A stretch of 64,000 nucleotides of DNA. Source: UBA11524 sp965646445. Lineage in GTDB: Bacteria; Bacillota; Clostridia; Christensenellales; Aristaeellaceae. The DNA lies in assembly GCA_965646445.1 (NCBI GenBank), contig CBFFZW010000001.1, positions 62,001 through 126,000 of the forward strand, given 5' to 3'. The notes beneath the pieces are model-generated. The model had not been told where the DNA came from. It searched no databases and saw only the letters and a program-made list of their open reading frames with translations. The translations under genes and the position numbers were made by a program. This document shows positions 48,508 to 57,507 of the stretch, in pieces. How positions within the stretch are numbered: the first letter of the stretch is position 1; the number at the start of each line of letters is the position of its first letter.

Positions 48508-48627
48508 GTCGTATCCGCGCCATAGTGTGGGATTGAGGCGGGATTTTGCTGTTTTAAGAGAAAATTGATGTCTTGTTGAACTTTTCATGGTACAATACCT
48601 TCATCAAAAGGAAAGGGGTATCTACCC

Positions 48628-49269
48628 ATGATGCTGCGGGATGTCCTGTGGATCCTGTTGGGATACTTGTCGGGCAGCGTGCTGTTTGCACGGCTGTGGG
48701 GGAGCGTGCTGGGCCGGGATGTGACGGCCAAGGCGGAGGATCGCAACCCGGGCGCGGCCAACGCCTTCATCCAGGGCGGCTTTTTCATGGGTGTAATGAC
48801 CCTGGTGGGGGATGTGCTCAAGGGCGCGCTGCCCGTGGCGCTGTATGTCCGGGGCCTTCAGGGGACGCCCGCGCTTCTGCCGCTGGCGCTGGTGCTGGCC
48901 GCGCCGGTGTGCGGTCATGTGTGGCCTTGCTGGTACGGCTTTAGGGGCGGCAAGGGGATTGCCACCACCTTCGGCTGCCTGCTGGGACTGATGCCGCTGA
49001 CGCCCCGGCCCTTCGTCATTCTGGTGTGCTGCTTTATCGGCCTGAGCTGTGTGGTGCGCGTGTCGCCCAACTATCATCGCACGCTGATTGCCTATGCCGC
49101 CGCGCTGACGCTGATGGCGGTGCGTCGGGTGCTTCCGGGGGTGACCCTGGGCTTCCTGCTGATGACGGCGATGATGGCCTTCCGCCTGCACGTCAGCCCC
49201 GAGACCAGACCTCAATGCCGGTTCGACCTGCCATGGCTGCCGGGCACGCTCCGCAAGCGAAATTCATAA
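48628..49269 (+). CDS. plsY: Glycerol-3-phosphate acyltransferase PlsY-like
   Basis: PlsY transfers an acyl group from acyl-phosphate to glycerol-3-phosphate, the first step of phospholipid synthesis, in the membrane. The 213-residue product has about five helices and the three PlsY motifs: GYLSGSVLFARL with DRNPGAANAF, CGHVWPCWYGFRGGKGIATT, and RVSPNYHRTLI. The Lys-Gly-Gly loop and Asn-Pro-Gly-Ala motif are kept. A TACAAT -10 (48591-48596, extended TGG) precedes it. Confidence 0.85.
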   Translation: MMLRDVLWILLGYLSGSVLFARLWGSVLGRDVTAKAEDRNPGAANAFIQGGFFMGVMTLVGDVLKGALPVALYVRGLQGTPALLPLALVLAAPVCGHVWPCWYGFRGGKGIATTFGCLLGLMPLTPRPFVILVCCFIGLSCVVRVSPNYHRTLIAYAAALTLMAVRRVLPGVTLGFLLMTAMMAFRLHVSPETRPQCRFDLPWLPGTLRKRNS

Positions 49270-49307
49270 GATGGCAAAGGAAAATACCAAGGAAAGGAAC
49301 GATACAA

Positions 49308-50297
49308 ATGAACGGTTCACAGACGAGCCATGAACCAACGGCGCTGGAGGAGGCGGGCAAGGCCGCGCTGCGGGAGGCCGAGGTTCAACGGGAGCGCCTT
49401 CAGCCTTATTACGCGGCCCTGGCGCAATGTGAAAAGTCCGTGCCGGAGCCGCTGCAGGAAACGGTCAGCCGCGAAATTGACGCGATGAAACGCGCCTCGG
49501 AGGATCTTCAGGAGGCTCGTCAGCTGACGGACGACCTCCGCGATGAGCTTTCCGCCCGCCTGTTTGATACCAACAAGAGCGTCAACCGAAAATGGTGGCG
49601 GCTGAATCCTCCGGCCAATGGCGCCATTGATCTCCAGGAGAAGGAGCGGGATCATTTCGCCCGGGGGATCAACCTGTATAAGATCATCCTGATTCTGTTC
49701 ATCGGCAGCTTCGCGGGCGTGGTGGTGGAGGTGCTGTGGTGCCTTGCGCGTCACGGCTATATCGAAAGCCGTGCCGGGCTGGTGTACGGGCCCTTCAACA
49801 TGCTGTACGGCGTGGGCGCGGCGGTTTTGTCCATCGCCCTGTACCGCTTCCGCAACCGTGGCTACTGGCTGTCCTTCCTGGGCGGCTTCGCGGTGGGCAC
49901 CGTGGTGGAATACGCCTGCTCCTGGCTGCAGGAGATGGTTTTCGGCTCCACCTCCTGGGATTACAGCAAGCTCCCGCTGAACCTCAACGGCCGCGTGTGC
50001 CTTTTGTACTCGCTGTTCTGGGGCGTCCTGGGCGTATTGTGGATCAAGGACATCTATCCTCGGATGTCCAAATGGATCCTGAAGCTGCCCAACCGCCCCG
50101 GGAAAATCATCACCTGGGTTGTGGCCGTATTCCTGCTGGTGAATTGCGTTGTATCCAGCCTGGCCTGCCTGCGGTGGTCCGATCGGGTTCACGGCGTCCC
50201 CGCGCGCAATGCCTATGAGGAAATGATGGACGCGCGCTTCCCGGATGAGCGCATGGAAAAGGTCTATGCGAACATGACGTTTGATGACGAGGAGTAA
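49308..50297 (+). CDS. Putative ABC-transporter type IV (CmpB-like, PF06541) membrane protein
   Basis: A 329-residue protein. A coiled-coil, highly charged N-terminal region (residues 1-100) is followed by about six membrane helices with the family hallmark segments RAGLVYGPFNMLYGVGAAVL and EYACSWLQEMVFGSTSWDYS. The activity of this family is unknown. GGAAAGGAA precedes ATG 49308; longer in-frame starts lie inside plsY and are rejected. Confidence 0.82.
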   Translation: MNGSQTSHEPTALEEAGKAALREAEVQRERLQPYYAALAQCEKSVPEPLQETVSREIDAMKRASEDLQEARQLTDDLRDELSARLFDTNKSVNRKWWRLNPPANGAIDLQEKERDHFARGINLYKIILILFIGSFAGVVVEVLWCLARHGYIESRAGLVYGPFNMLYGVGAAVLSIALYRFRNRGYWLSFLGGFAVGTVVEYACSWLQEMVFGSTSWDYSKLPLNLNGRVCLLYSLFWGVLGVLWIKDIYPRMSKWILKLPNRPGKIITWVVAVFLLVNCVVSSLACLRWSDRVHGVPARNAYEEMMDARFPDERMEKVYANMTFDDEE

Positions 50298-50305
50298 GCG
50301 GCGAA

Positions 50306-50500
50306 ATGGGCAAAGCTGATTGGGCGAATGTTGTCTTCCTGCTCATCGAAGTGATTGCTTTTGCAGGTTTGACTATGGAGGTTTTTGGAGCGATGAATCC
50401 CGACGCGCTTATCCCTACCGCAATCGCTTTTGGGGTTGGAATGACCGGAAATTGTGTATTGACGTTGGCCAGGGTCATTCGCCAATCGAAAAAGCAATAG
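50306..50500 (+). CDS. Small two-helix membrane protein
   Basis: A 64-residue product with two hydrophobic helices (VVFLLIEVIAFAGLTMEVFG and IPTAIAFGVGMTGNCVLTLA) and a basic end. GAGGAG about 11 bp upstream is a weak ribosome site. It lies 8 bp after the preceding gene and is followed by a terminator, so co-expression is likely. Function unknown. Confidence 0.6.
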   Translation: MGKADWANVVFLLIEVIAFAGLTMEVFGAMNPDALIPTAIAFGVGMTGNCVLTLARVIRQSKKQ

Positions 50501-50529
50501 ACGCTTTCCGGTTTGCCAAAAAAATAAGC

Positions 50530-50568
50530 AGGAGCCTTTCACCGGACGGCGGAAGGCTCCTTTGTTGT
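50530..50568. terminator. Terminator between convergent genes
   Basis: A 9-bp stem (AGGAGCCTT 50530-50538 with AAGGCTCCT 50553-50561) and TTTGTTG. It closes the plus-strand operon and may act on the minus-strand rfbD-like gene ending at 50578. Confidence 0.8.
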
Positions 50569-50577
50569 GCGTGTGGA

Positions 50578-51486
50578 TTATGCTTCAATGGTATCCAGAT
50601 ACCGCCGCAAAGCGTCCCGCCAGTCGGGAAGGGGCTCAAAGCCGTTCTCCGTCAGCTTGCGCTTATCCAGGCGGCTGTTGAAGGGACGGGCAGCCTTCGA
50701 CAGGCCATACTCCTGGGTGGATACAGGGGCGACCCTGGTCATCCGTCCGGCCTGGCGGAAAATTTCGCAGGCAAAGTCATACCAGCTGATATAGCCGCCT
50801 TCATTGGTGGCGTGATAATAGCCGTAACGGTCGGTCTCGATCATATCCACCAGCAGCCGGGCCAGGTCGGAAGAGTAGGTTGGCGTGCCGATCTGATCGT
50901 TCACAACGCGGATGCTCTCGTACTTTTCGCTCAGCTTCAGCATGGTTTTGACAAAATTCTGCCCCTTGGAACCGAACAGCCACGCGATCCGCACGATGAA
51001 ATACCGTGTCATCAGCTGGCTGACGGCCTGCTCGCCGGCCAGCTTGCTTGCGGCGTAAACGGATAAGGGCGCGTAATCCTGGCAGTCCGGCTTCCAGGGC
51101 TCGGTGCCCTGCCCGCTGAAGACATAATCCGTGCTGATCTGCATCATTTTGCAGCCCAGACGCTGACAGCACCGGGCGATGTTTTCAGGCCCCTTCGCGT
51201 TGATCTGATAAACCTTGTCCCGCTTGTCCTCGTCTTCCGCCAGATCGACGGCGGTCCAGGCGGCGCAATGGATCACCGCATCAGGCCGAACCTCCGACAA
51301 AGTCCGCTCCACGGCCTGGGCGTCGGTGATGTCCATGGCACGGTAGGACATCGCGGAAGCCAGCGCGTCGTCGGGAATATAACGCTCATGCAGGTCGCTT
51401 CCGATGCCTGTATGTCCCCGACGCAGCAATTCGGTCATGACATCATGCCCCACCTGACCAGCGACGCCCGTAACCAATATTTTCAT
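50578..51486 (-). CDS. rfbD: dTDP-4-dehydrorhamnose reductase
   Basis: A 302-residue extended short-chain dehydrogenase/reductase that makes dTDP-L-rhamnose, a precursor of wall and surface glycans. Visible are the nucleotide fold VTGVAGQVG, the STDYVFSG segment and the catalytic YAASK (Tyr/Lys), plus IGTPTYSSDLA. It stands alone here with its own promoter rather than in an rfbABC cluster. Confidence 0.9.
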   Translation of the reverse strand: MKILVTGVAGQVGHDVMTELLRRGHTGIGSDLHERYIPDDALASAMSYRAMDITDAQAVERTLSEVRPDAVIHCAAWTAVDLAEDEDKRDKVYQINAKGPENIARCCQRLGCKMMQISTDYVFSGQGTEPWKPDCQDYAPLSVYAASKLAGEQAVSQLMTRYFIVRIAWLFGSKGQNFVKTMLKLSEKYESIRVVNDQIGTPTYSSDLARLLVDMIETDRYGYYHATNEGGYISWYDFACEIFRQAGRMTRVAPVSTQEYGLSKAARPFNSRLDKRKLTENGFEPLPDWRDALRRYLDTIEA

Positions 51487-51537
51487 CCTTGGAACTCCTT
51501 TGTGTATGCGATTCGGTCATGCTATCCATACAAAGCA

Positions 51538-51566
51538 ATTATAGCATGTCCTGTTCCTACCGTCAA
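51538..51566 (-). promoter_or_regulatory. Promoter of the rfbD-like gene
   Basis: TTGACG (51566-51561), 17 bp, TATAAT (51543-51538) on the minus strand. Confidence 0.82.
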
Positions 51567-51607
51567 GGAAGGATGGCATGGCGGGCCTTTCGTTTTCCTG
51601 CCGTCCT

Positions 51608-51636
51608 TTGACAACCCGGGGAGGATATGCTAAAAT
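51608..51636 (+). promoter_or_regulatory. Promoter of the MATE-acetyltransferase operon
   Basis: TTGACA (51608-51613), 17 bp, TAAAAT (51631-51636), divergent from the rfbD promoter. Confidence 0.82.
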
Positions 51637-51671
51637 GAACGATAGTGAATGGATACAGGAGGATGCAGGGC

Positions 51672-53057
51672 ATGGCACGCAGGGACGCGGACATGACGCA
51701 GGGGGAGATATGGCGGCATTTTGTGCGCTTTTCGGTGCCGCTGGCCATCGGCTTGCTGTTTCAGCAGCTGTACAACACGGTGGACTCCGTGGTGGTGGGA
51801 CAGTATGTGGGCAAGGAGGCCCTGGCGGCGGTGGGCTCCACGGGCAGCATTATCAATATGCTGATCGGCCTGTTCAACGGCCTGTCCGTGGGCGCGGGTG
51901 TGGTCATTTCCCAATCCTTCGGTTCCCATGATATGCCAAGGCTCCGGCGGGCGGTGCATACCACGGTGGCCGTCACCTTCATTCTGTGCGTGGTGGCCAC
52001 GGCGCTGGGGCTGTGCATCGTCCGGCCCATGCTGCAAATGATGCAGACGCCGGATGACGTCATCGGCGAGGCGTCGCGGTATCTGATGATTTACTTTGCC
52101 GGCATTTCCGGCCTGCTGGTCTACAACATGGGCAGCGCCATCCTCCGCGCGGTGGGGGATTCCCGAAGGCCGCTGTATTTCCTGGTGTTTTCCGCCATCA
52201 CCAACACGGTGCTGGATCTGCTGTTCGTCATTGTGTTCCGGCTGGGCGTCGCGGGCGTGGCTCTGGCGACCATCATCGCCCAGGGCTTGTCCGCCGTGCT
52301 GGTGCTGGTGACGCTGACACGGGAGAAGGGGGACTACGGGATCCGCTGGAAGCAGCTGGGCATCAGCCGGGACGAGCTGAAGCAGGTCTTCAACATCGGC
52401 GCGCCCTCGGCGGTGCAGCAGGCGCTGACCTCGTTTTCCAATGTGTTTGTGCAAAGCTACATCAACGCTTTCGGCTCGGCGGGCATGGCTGGATGGAGCG
52501 GCTACAACAAGCTGGACGCCTTCCTGACGGTGCCGGTGATGGCCATCGCCCAGGCGTCCACCACCTTCGTCGGGCAGAACTGGGGCGCCAGGAAGCCGGA
52601 GCGCGCCCGCAGGGGCGTCAGGCTGTCGCTGCTGCTGGCGGTGGGCTGCACCATGCTGCTGACGGTGCTGATGCTGCTGTTTGCTCGCCCGTTGATGGGG
52701 CTGTTCAGCAACGAGGCCGACGTCATTGACTACGGCGTTCGTTACATCCAGCTGATTACACCCTTCTATGTGACCATCTGCTTCAACCAGATTTTCGGCG
52801 GCGCACTGCGGGGCATCGGCAACGCCCGGGGTCCCATGCTGATTATGCTGGGCTCCTTCGTGGTCTTCCGCCAGATCTATCTTTACGTTACGCACCTGCT
52901 GGGGCTGGGCTTTGTGGCGGTGGCGCTGGCGTACCCCATGGGCTGGGTGGTTTGCTCCTCCTGCCTGACGATTACCTACCTGCGCAGCCCGCTGTACCAT
53001 GCCAACCGGCGCTTGGAGCAGGCTGAAAGGCGAAAGGAGAAAATCAGCGGTGAGTGA
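51672..53057 (+). CDS. MATE-family efflux transporter
   Basis: A 461-residue multidrug and toxic compound extrusion pump with twelve predicted helices in two homologous halves (FSVPLAIGLLFQQLYNTVDS; IGAPSAVQQALTSFSNVFVQ), coupled to Na+ or H+. Substrate unknown. ATG 51672 is 9 bp after AGGAGG. The stop overlaps the next GTG start, so the acetyltransferase is probably made alongside it. Confidence 0.92.
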   Translation: MARRDADMTQGEIWRHFVRFSVPLAIGLLFQQLYNTVDSVVVGQYVGKEALAAVGSTGSIINMLIGLFNGLSVGAGVVISQSFGSHDMPRLRRAVHTTVAVTFILCVVATALGLCIVRPMLQMMQTPDDVIGEASRYLMIYFAGISGLLVYNMGSAILRAVGDSRRPLYFLVFSAITNTVLDLLFVIVFRLGVAGVALATIIAQGLSAVLVLVTLTREKGDYGIRWKQLGISRDELKQVFNIGAPSAVQQALTSFSNVFVQSYINAFGSAGMAGWSGYNKLDAFLTVPVMAIAQASTTFVGQNWGARKPERARRGVRLSLLLAVGCTMLLTVLMLLFARPLMGLFSNEADVIDYGVRYIQLITPFYVTICFNQIFGGALRGIGNARGPMLIMLGSFVVFRQIYLYVTHLLGLGFVAVALAYPMGWVVCSSCLTITYLRSPLYHANRRLEQAERRKEKISGE

Positions 53058-53553
53058 TGGGCTGAGGCTGGCGGAGCCGTGCGACCTGCCGGAAATCTGC
53101 CGCCTGATCCGGGAGCGGATCGCGTGGATGGATCGTGTGGGCATCCGCCAGTGGAATGTGACGGATTATTGGCAGGTTTACCCCGAGGCGTACTATGAAA
53201 TGCAGATCAAGGCGCGGCGGTTTTACGTCCTCGATCAGGCGGACGGCGGACATCTGGCCGGCGCCGCGGCGCTGCTGGAAACGGACGATCGCTGGGCGGA
53301 TGCCGGGAGCGTACCGGCGTACTACGTTCATCATCTGGTGACGGATGTCCGGGCGAAGGGCGCGGGAAGAAGCATCCTGGCGGGGACGGAGGCGCTTGCC
53401 CGGCAGCGGGGAAAGAAGCGGGTTCGCCTGGACTGCGCCGCGGACAATGCCCGTCTCAACCGATATTACGAGGAGCAGGGCTACCGGCTGGCGGGCGCCT
53501 GCGAGGAAGGCCTCTACCGGGGCAACCTGCGGGAAAAATGGCTGGAGGGCTGA
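53050..53553 (+). CDS. GNAT-family acetyltransferase
   Basis: A 167-residue acetyltransferase. The acetyl-CoA motif VHHLVTDVRAKGAGRSILAG and a C-terminal motif B (ARLNRYYEEQGYRL) are clear. GTG 53050 with AAAGGAG 9 bp upstream was chosen over longer in-frame starts inside the MATE gene. Acceptor unknown; pairing with an efflux pump suggests detoxification, which is inference. Confidence 0.85.
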   Translation: MSDGLRLAEPCDLPEICRLIRERIAWMDRVGIRQWNVTDYWQVYPEAYYEMQIKARRFYVLDQADGGHLAGAAALLETDDRWADAGSVPAYYVHHLVTDVRAKGAGRSILAGTEALARQRGKKRVRLDCAADNARLNRYYEEQGYRLAGACEEGLYRGNLREKWLEG

Positions 53554-53580
53554 AGCGCTTCTTACCGGGAGGGAGACGGC

Positions 53581-54279
53581 ATGAGGATTGAGACCCCACG
53601 GCTGACGATCACGGAGCTGGAGCCAGGCATGGCGGAAGCCGTCCACCGCCTTTCCCTGGACGAGGATAACCGCCGCTTTGTCCCGGATGAGGTCTTTGAG
53701 ACGGTGGCGGAAGCCGCGGAAACCATTCAATTCCTGCGGGGCTGCTATGCTTCCGGCGAAGGCCCGCAGGTCTACGCCGTTCTGCTGAAGGACGGCGTCT
53801 ATATCGGCTATGTCCAGGCTGTTCCTATGGCGGATGGCGCGTGGGAGGTTGGCTATCACATCGGCGCGCCGTATACCCGGCAAGGTTATGCCGCGGAGGC
53901 GGTCGCCGCCTTTCTTCCCGTCATCACGGCACGGCTTGGTATCAGGGAAATTCAGGGTGTCTGCCTGGCGGATAACCTCGCCTCCGTCAAGGTGCTGGAG
54001 CGCTGCGGCTTTACCAAGCTGTACGAGGGCGTCGGCCTTTATCAGGGGCAGGAGCGCAGCATCTGCAGGTATGGATGGAAAAGGACTTCCCTTGAGCGGC
54101 AGCCCAAATGGAAATATGTCGTCCTCCTGGTGTTTGCGCTGTTCCTTTTCGCCTGCGCGGTATTCCAGCTTGCGACCGGGCAAGTTGGCATGGCGATCGG
54201 CGCGCTTGGTTCAGGAATATACTTTGTCTGTTTGTCCTTGATTGTACGCAGAAAATGTATCCAGGGGAATGACGCATAA
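53581..54279 (+). CDS. RimJ/RimL-type GNAT acetyltransferase with two C-terminal membrane helices
   Basis: A 232-residue protein. Residues 1-165 form a GNAT domain (IETPRLTITEL, VGYHIGAPYTRQGYAAEAVA, LADNLASVKVLERCGFTKLY). After about residue 175 two transmembrane helices follow (YVVLLVFALFLFACAVFQLA and MAIGALGSGIYFVCLSLIV), ending in a basic tail. This would tether the enzyme to the membrane. GGGAGGGA precedes the start. Third gene of the MATE operon. Confidence 0.82.
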   Translation: MRIETPRLTITELEPGMAEAVHRLSLDEDNRRFVPDEVFETVAEAAETIQFLRGCYASGEGPQVYAVLLKDGVYIGYVQAVPMADGAWEVGYHIGAPYTRQGYAAEAVAAFLPVITARLGIREIQGVCLADNLASVKVLERCGFTKLYEGVGLYQGQERSICRYGWKRTSLERQPKWKYVVLLVFALFLFACAVFQLATGQVGMAIGALGSGIYFVCLSLIVRRKCIQGNDA

Positions 54280-54376
54280 TCAGAAAACCGGTCATTGGTA
54301 CGGTGCTGTCGTTCATGCGTTTCTCCCTGTTTGGCCTATTTGAATGGCTTTATTGGAAAATGCGGAATATTTTCGG

Positions 54377-54405
54377 TTGTGTTTTGACATGCGGCCCCTT
54401 ATAAT
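54377..54405 (+). promoter_or_regulatory. Promoter of the glycyl radical enzyme operon
   Basis: TTGTGT (54377-54382), 17 bp, TATAAT (54400-54405). A TTGACA at 54394... is too close to the -10 to be its -35. Confidence 0.6.
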
Positions 54406-54432
54406 AGGTTCATTAAGGGGGGCGAAAACAGC

Positions 54433-56583
54433 ATGAGCGACATTTTGTTTGACTCCGCGTGCGCGTCGGGGCGTCCTGTCCGCCTTTCGGAGCCGCTGCG
54501 CCAATGGGCCTGGGAGTCTCTGCGGGGCCGGTATGGCGACGAGGCGTTCCGTTATGACAGCATCGCCATGGACGACATCCCCGGCTATCAGGATTTTACG
54601 CCCATCGACCAGTACGATCTGGCCATTGAGCGCATCGCCCGGGAAGCGCCGCTGCGCCATGTGCCCGGCGAGCCGGTCAGCGGGGCCGCGACGCTGGGGG
54701 CCGCGCTGCGCCATTATGTCCCCGTGCGCCTGAAGGGGGCGCTGTGGCTGGAAAGCGTCAGCCACCTCACGATGGATTTCGCGGGCGTGGTGGCGGAGGG
54801 CCTTGAGCCTCGCCATCAGCTGGTGAAGGCGCGTCTGGCGGAAGCCGGGCTGGACGCGGAGGAACGCCGTTTCCTGGAAAGCGCCGACCGCTGCTTCAAC
54901 GCCATGCGCCGTTTCCATCAGCGGTATCTGGATTTCCTGGCGGATAAGGCTCCCAATAACGCGGCGCGCCTTCGGCAGGTACCCTTTGGCCCGGCCAGGA
55001 ACTTCCGGGAGGCATTGCAAAGCGTCTGGTTCACCTTTGCCTTCGCCCGGCTGTGCGGCAACTGGCCCGGCATCGGCCGACTGGATCAGATGCTGCAGCC
55101 CTTTCTGGATCAGGATTTGCGGGACGGCGTCCTGACCATGGAGGAAGCCCGGGAGGCGCTGGCGGGCTTCATGGTGAAGGGCTGCGAGTGGGTGCGCAGC
55201 GACACCCCGCCGGGTTCCGGCGACGCTCAGAATTACCAGAACCTGGTGCTGGCGGGCATCGACGCGGATGGCCGGGAGGTCGCCGGCGCTGCCACGCGGC
55301 TGATCCTGGATGTGGTTGAGGAGCTGCCCATCGGGGATTTCCCCATCACCCTGCGCCTGAATGAGCAGACGCCCCCGTGGCTGAAGGAGCAGGCCGCGCG
55401 AATCGTCCGCCATGGCGGCGGCGTGCTGGCCTTTTACAACGAGCCGCTGATTATCCGCGCGCTGACGGCCTTCGGTTATGATGCCCGGGAGGTTCGCGGT
55501 TTTGCCAATGACGGCTGCTGGGAGACGCAGATTCCCGGCAGGACGCACTTCCGCTATTTTCCCTTTGACAGCCTGAACCTGCTGCTGCGAAAGACCCTGC
55601 GCCTGGGAGAAGCGACGCCCGCGCATTTCGACAGCTATGCCGACCTCCGCGAGGCTTACCGTGCGGATATGGAAGCCCAGGTGGAGGCGATTTTCGAGGA
55701 CAATTGCGGCCGCCTGCTGGAGCACGGGGCGGATGGCGCATGGCGCTGGGCGCGTCAGCCGGGTCAGCCCTGCACCGTGGTTTCCCTGCTGGAGGGCGGG
55801 TGCATCGAAAGCGGCCGCTCTTACCGGGAGGGCGGGGCGACGTATACCGTCATGGCGCCGCATATCGGCGGCGCGCCGGACGCGGGCAACAGCCTGTACG
55901 CCATCGACCGGCTGTGCTTTCAGGAAAGAAAGGTGTCCTTCGATCAGCTGATGCGGATGCTGCAAAACAACTGGGAGGGCGAGGAGGCCCTGCGCCAGTA
56001 CGTTCTGCGCCGTTACACCTATTACGGTAACGACGCGGACGACGCCGACGCCTACACTGCCGACGTGCTGTCCATGTTTGCCGACAGTGTGGAGAGGCTG
56101 CGCGGTCGGACGCCGATCCTGTTTCCCGCGGGCGTGAGCACCTTCGGCCGGCAGATCGGCTGGGCGGAGGAGCGGAGTGCGACGCCCTTTGGCCGCAGGG
56201 CAGGGGAGATTCTGTCCGGCAACACGTCGCCCACACCCGGCACGGATCTGGCGGGGGCCACCGCCGTCATCGCCTCCTACTGCAAGGGGCCCATGGAGCG
56301 CATGGTCAACGGCGCGGCGCTGGACGTGAAGCTGTCGCCCTCCGCCGTGGCGGGGGAGAACGGCCTGCAGGCGCTGGTATCGCTGATGGATGGCTTCCTG
56401 GCTTTGGGCGGCTACTTCATCCAGCTGGACGTGCTGGATGCCGAAACCCTCCGCCGGGCCCAGGAAGACCCGGAAAGCTACCGCACGCTGTCCGTGCGCG
56501 TTTCCGGCTGGAACGCCCGGTTCATCACCCTGGATCGCTCCTGGCAGCAGATGATTATCGAGAGGACGCAATATGGCCTTTGA
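54433..56583 (+). CDS. Glycyl radical enzyme of unassigned class (PFL-like)
   Basis: A 716-residue PFL-family enzyme with an N-terminal PFL domain and a C-terminal Gly-radical domain. The radical Gly692 is in VRVSGWNARFITL, where the usual Tyr after Gly is Trp. The thiyl Cys362 is in NDGCWETQIPGRT; there is no Cys-Cys pair as in pyruvate formate-lyase and no GCVEP motif as in the dehydratases and choline lyase. Length is shorter than the common 760-850. The substrate is unknown. It overlaps its activase gene and needs strict anaerobiosis. Confidence 0.88.
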   Translation: MSDILFDSACASGRPVRLSEPLRQWAWESLRGRYGDEAFRYDSIAMDDIPGYQDFTPIDQYDLAIERIAREAPLRHVPGEPVSGAATLGAALRHYVPVRLKGALWLESVSHLTMDFAGVVAEGLEPRHQLVKARLAEAGLDAEERRFLESADRCFNAMRRFHQRYLDFLADKAPNNAARLRQVPFGPARNFREALQSVWFTFAFARLCGNWPGIGRLDQMLQPFLDQDLRDGVLTMEEAREALAGFMVKGCEWVRSDTPPGSGDAQNYQNLVLAGIDADGREVAGAATRLILDVVEELPIGDFPITLRLNEQTPPWLKEQAARIVRHGGGVLAFYNEPLIIRALTAFGYDAREVRGFANDGCWETQIPGRTHFRYFPFDSLNLLLRKTLRLGEATPAHFDSYADLREAYRADMEAQVEAIFEDNCGRLLEHGADGAWRWARQPGQPCTVVSLLEGGCIESGRSYREGGATYTVMAPHIGGAPDAGNSLYAIDRLCFQERKVSFDQLMRMLQNNWEGEEALRQYVLRRYTYYGNDADDADAYTADVLSMFADSVERLRGRTPILFPAGVSTFGRQIGWAEERSATPFGRRAGEILSGNTSPTPGTDLAGATAVIASYCKGPMERMVNGAALDVKLSPSAVAGENGLQALVSLMDGFLALGGYFIQLDVLDAETLRRAQEDPESYRTLSVRVSGWNARFITLDRSWQQMIIERTQYGL

Positions 56584-57487
56584 CCAGTACGCGGGCACGG
56601 TGCCTGTGACGAAGATTCAGCGGTTCAGCACCCATGACGGCCCGGGCGTCCGCACGACGGTGTTTTTCAAGGGCTGTCCTTTGCGCTGCCGCTGGTGCCA
56701 TAACCCCGAGACCCAATCGCCTGCCATGCAGGTCTATTATACGGAAAAATTCTGCATTGGCTGCGGCGCGTGCGCGTCGGTCTGCCCGACCGGGGCGCAT
56801 ACGCTGGCGGACGGCGCGCATCGGTTTGACGCGGCGCTGTGCCGGGGCTGTCTGCGCTGCGCGTCGGTCTGCCCCAGCACGGCCTGCGAGGCCTGCGCCT
56901 GCCTCATGACTGTTTCGGAGATTCTGGCGGAGGTGGAGCGGGATCGTCCCTTCTTCGGGCTGCGGGGGGGCATCACCCTGTCGGGTGGGGAACCCATGTT
57001 TCACCCGGAGGCTGCGCTGGCGCTGCTGACGGCGGCCAAGGAGCGCGGGCTGCACACAGCGGTGGAGACCTGCGGCGTGTTCGATGACCGCTATATTCCG
57101 CAGCTGACGGCATGTGCCGACCTGCTCCTGTGGGACTTCAAGGACAGCGACCCGGCCCGCCATCATGCGTATACCGGGGCGTCCAATGAGGGCATCGCGG
57201 CGCGGCTGCGGCAGGCGGACGCATTGGGCGGGCGAAGCCGACTGCGGTGCATCATGGTGCGGGGGGTGAACATGGAGCCCGCTCATTATCAGGCCATTGC
57301 CGCGCTGTACCACACTTTGAACCATTGCGAGGGCGTCGATCTGCTGCCCTATCATCCCTTCGGTTCTTCCAAGGCAAAGCAGCTGGGGCGGCGGGAGGAA
57401 CAGCACACGGCATGGATCCCTGCCCAGGAGGACTTGCGGGCCGCGGAGGCCTTCCTGCGGGAGCAGGGCGTACCGACATCACCATGA
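56573..57487 (+). CDS. Glycyl radical enzyme activase (radical SAM)
   Basis: A 304-residue radical SAM enzyme that installs the radical on the adjacent enzyme. It has the CxxxCxxC cluster motif (FFKGCPLRCRWCHNPE) and two ferredoxin-type 4Fe-4S sets (CIGCGACASVCPTG; CRGCLRCASVCPS). The SAM-binding GGEP (TLSGGEPMF) and LLWDFKDSD follow. The extra clusters separate it from short PflA and align it with activases of the dehydratase/decarboxylase glycyl radical enzymes. The start overlaps the enzyme gene by 11 bp. Confidence 0.92.
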   Translation: MAFDQYAGTVPVTKIQRFSTHDGPGVRTTVFFKGCPLRCRWCHNPETQSPAMQVYYTEKFCIGCGACASVCPTGAHTLADGAHRFDAALCRGCLRCASVCPSTACEACACLMTVSEILAEVERDRPFFGLRGGITLSGGEPMFHPEAALALLTAAKERGLHTAVETCGVFDDRYIPQLTACADLLLWDFKDSDPARHHAYTGASNEGIAARLRQADALGGRSRLRCIMVRGVNMEPAHYQAIAALYHTLNHCEGVDLLPYHPFGSSKAKQLGRREEQHTAWIPAQEDLRAAEAFLREQGVPTSP

Positions 57488-57507
57488 ACGAAGGACAAGG
57501 AGGGTCT

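Noticed and set aside
53554..53580. Possible separate transcription unit for the second GNAT gene
   Set aside because: The 27-bp gap holds only a ribosome site; there is no promoter or terminator, so operon membership is simpler.
54313..56598. A 761-codon minus-strand frame opposite the glycyl radical enzyme
   Set aside because: Antisense artefact; no domain logic, whereas the plus strand is a full PFL-family protein.
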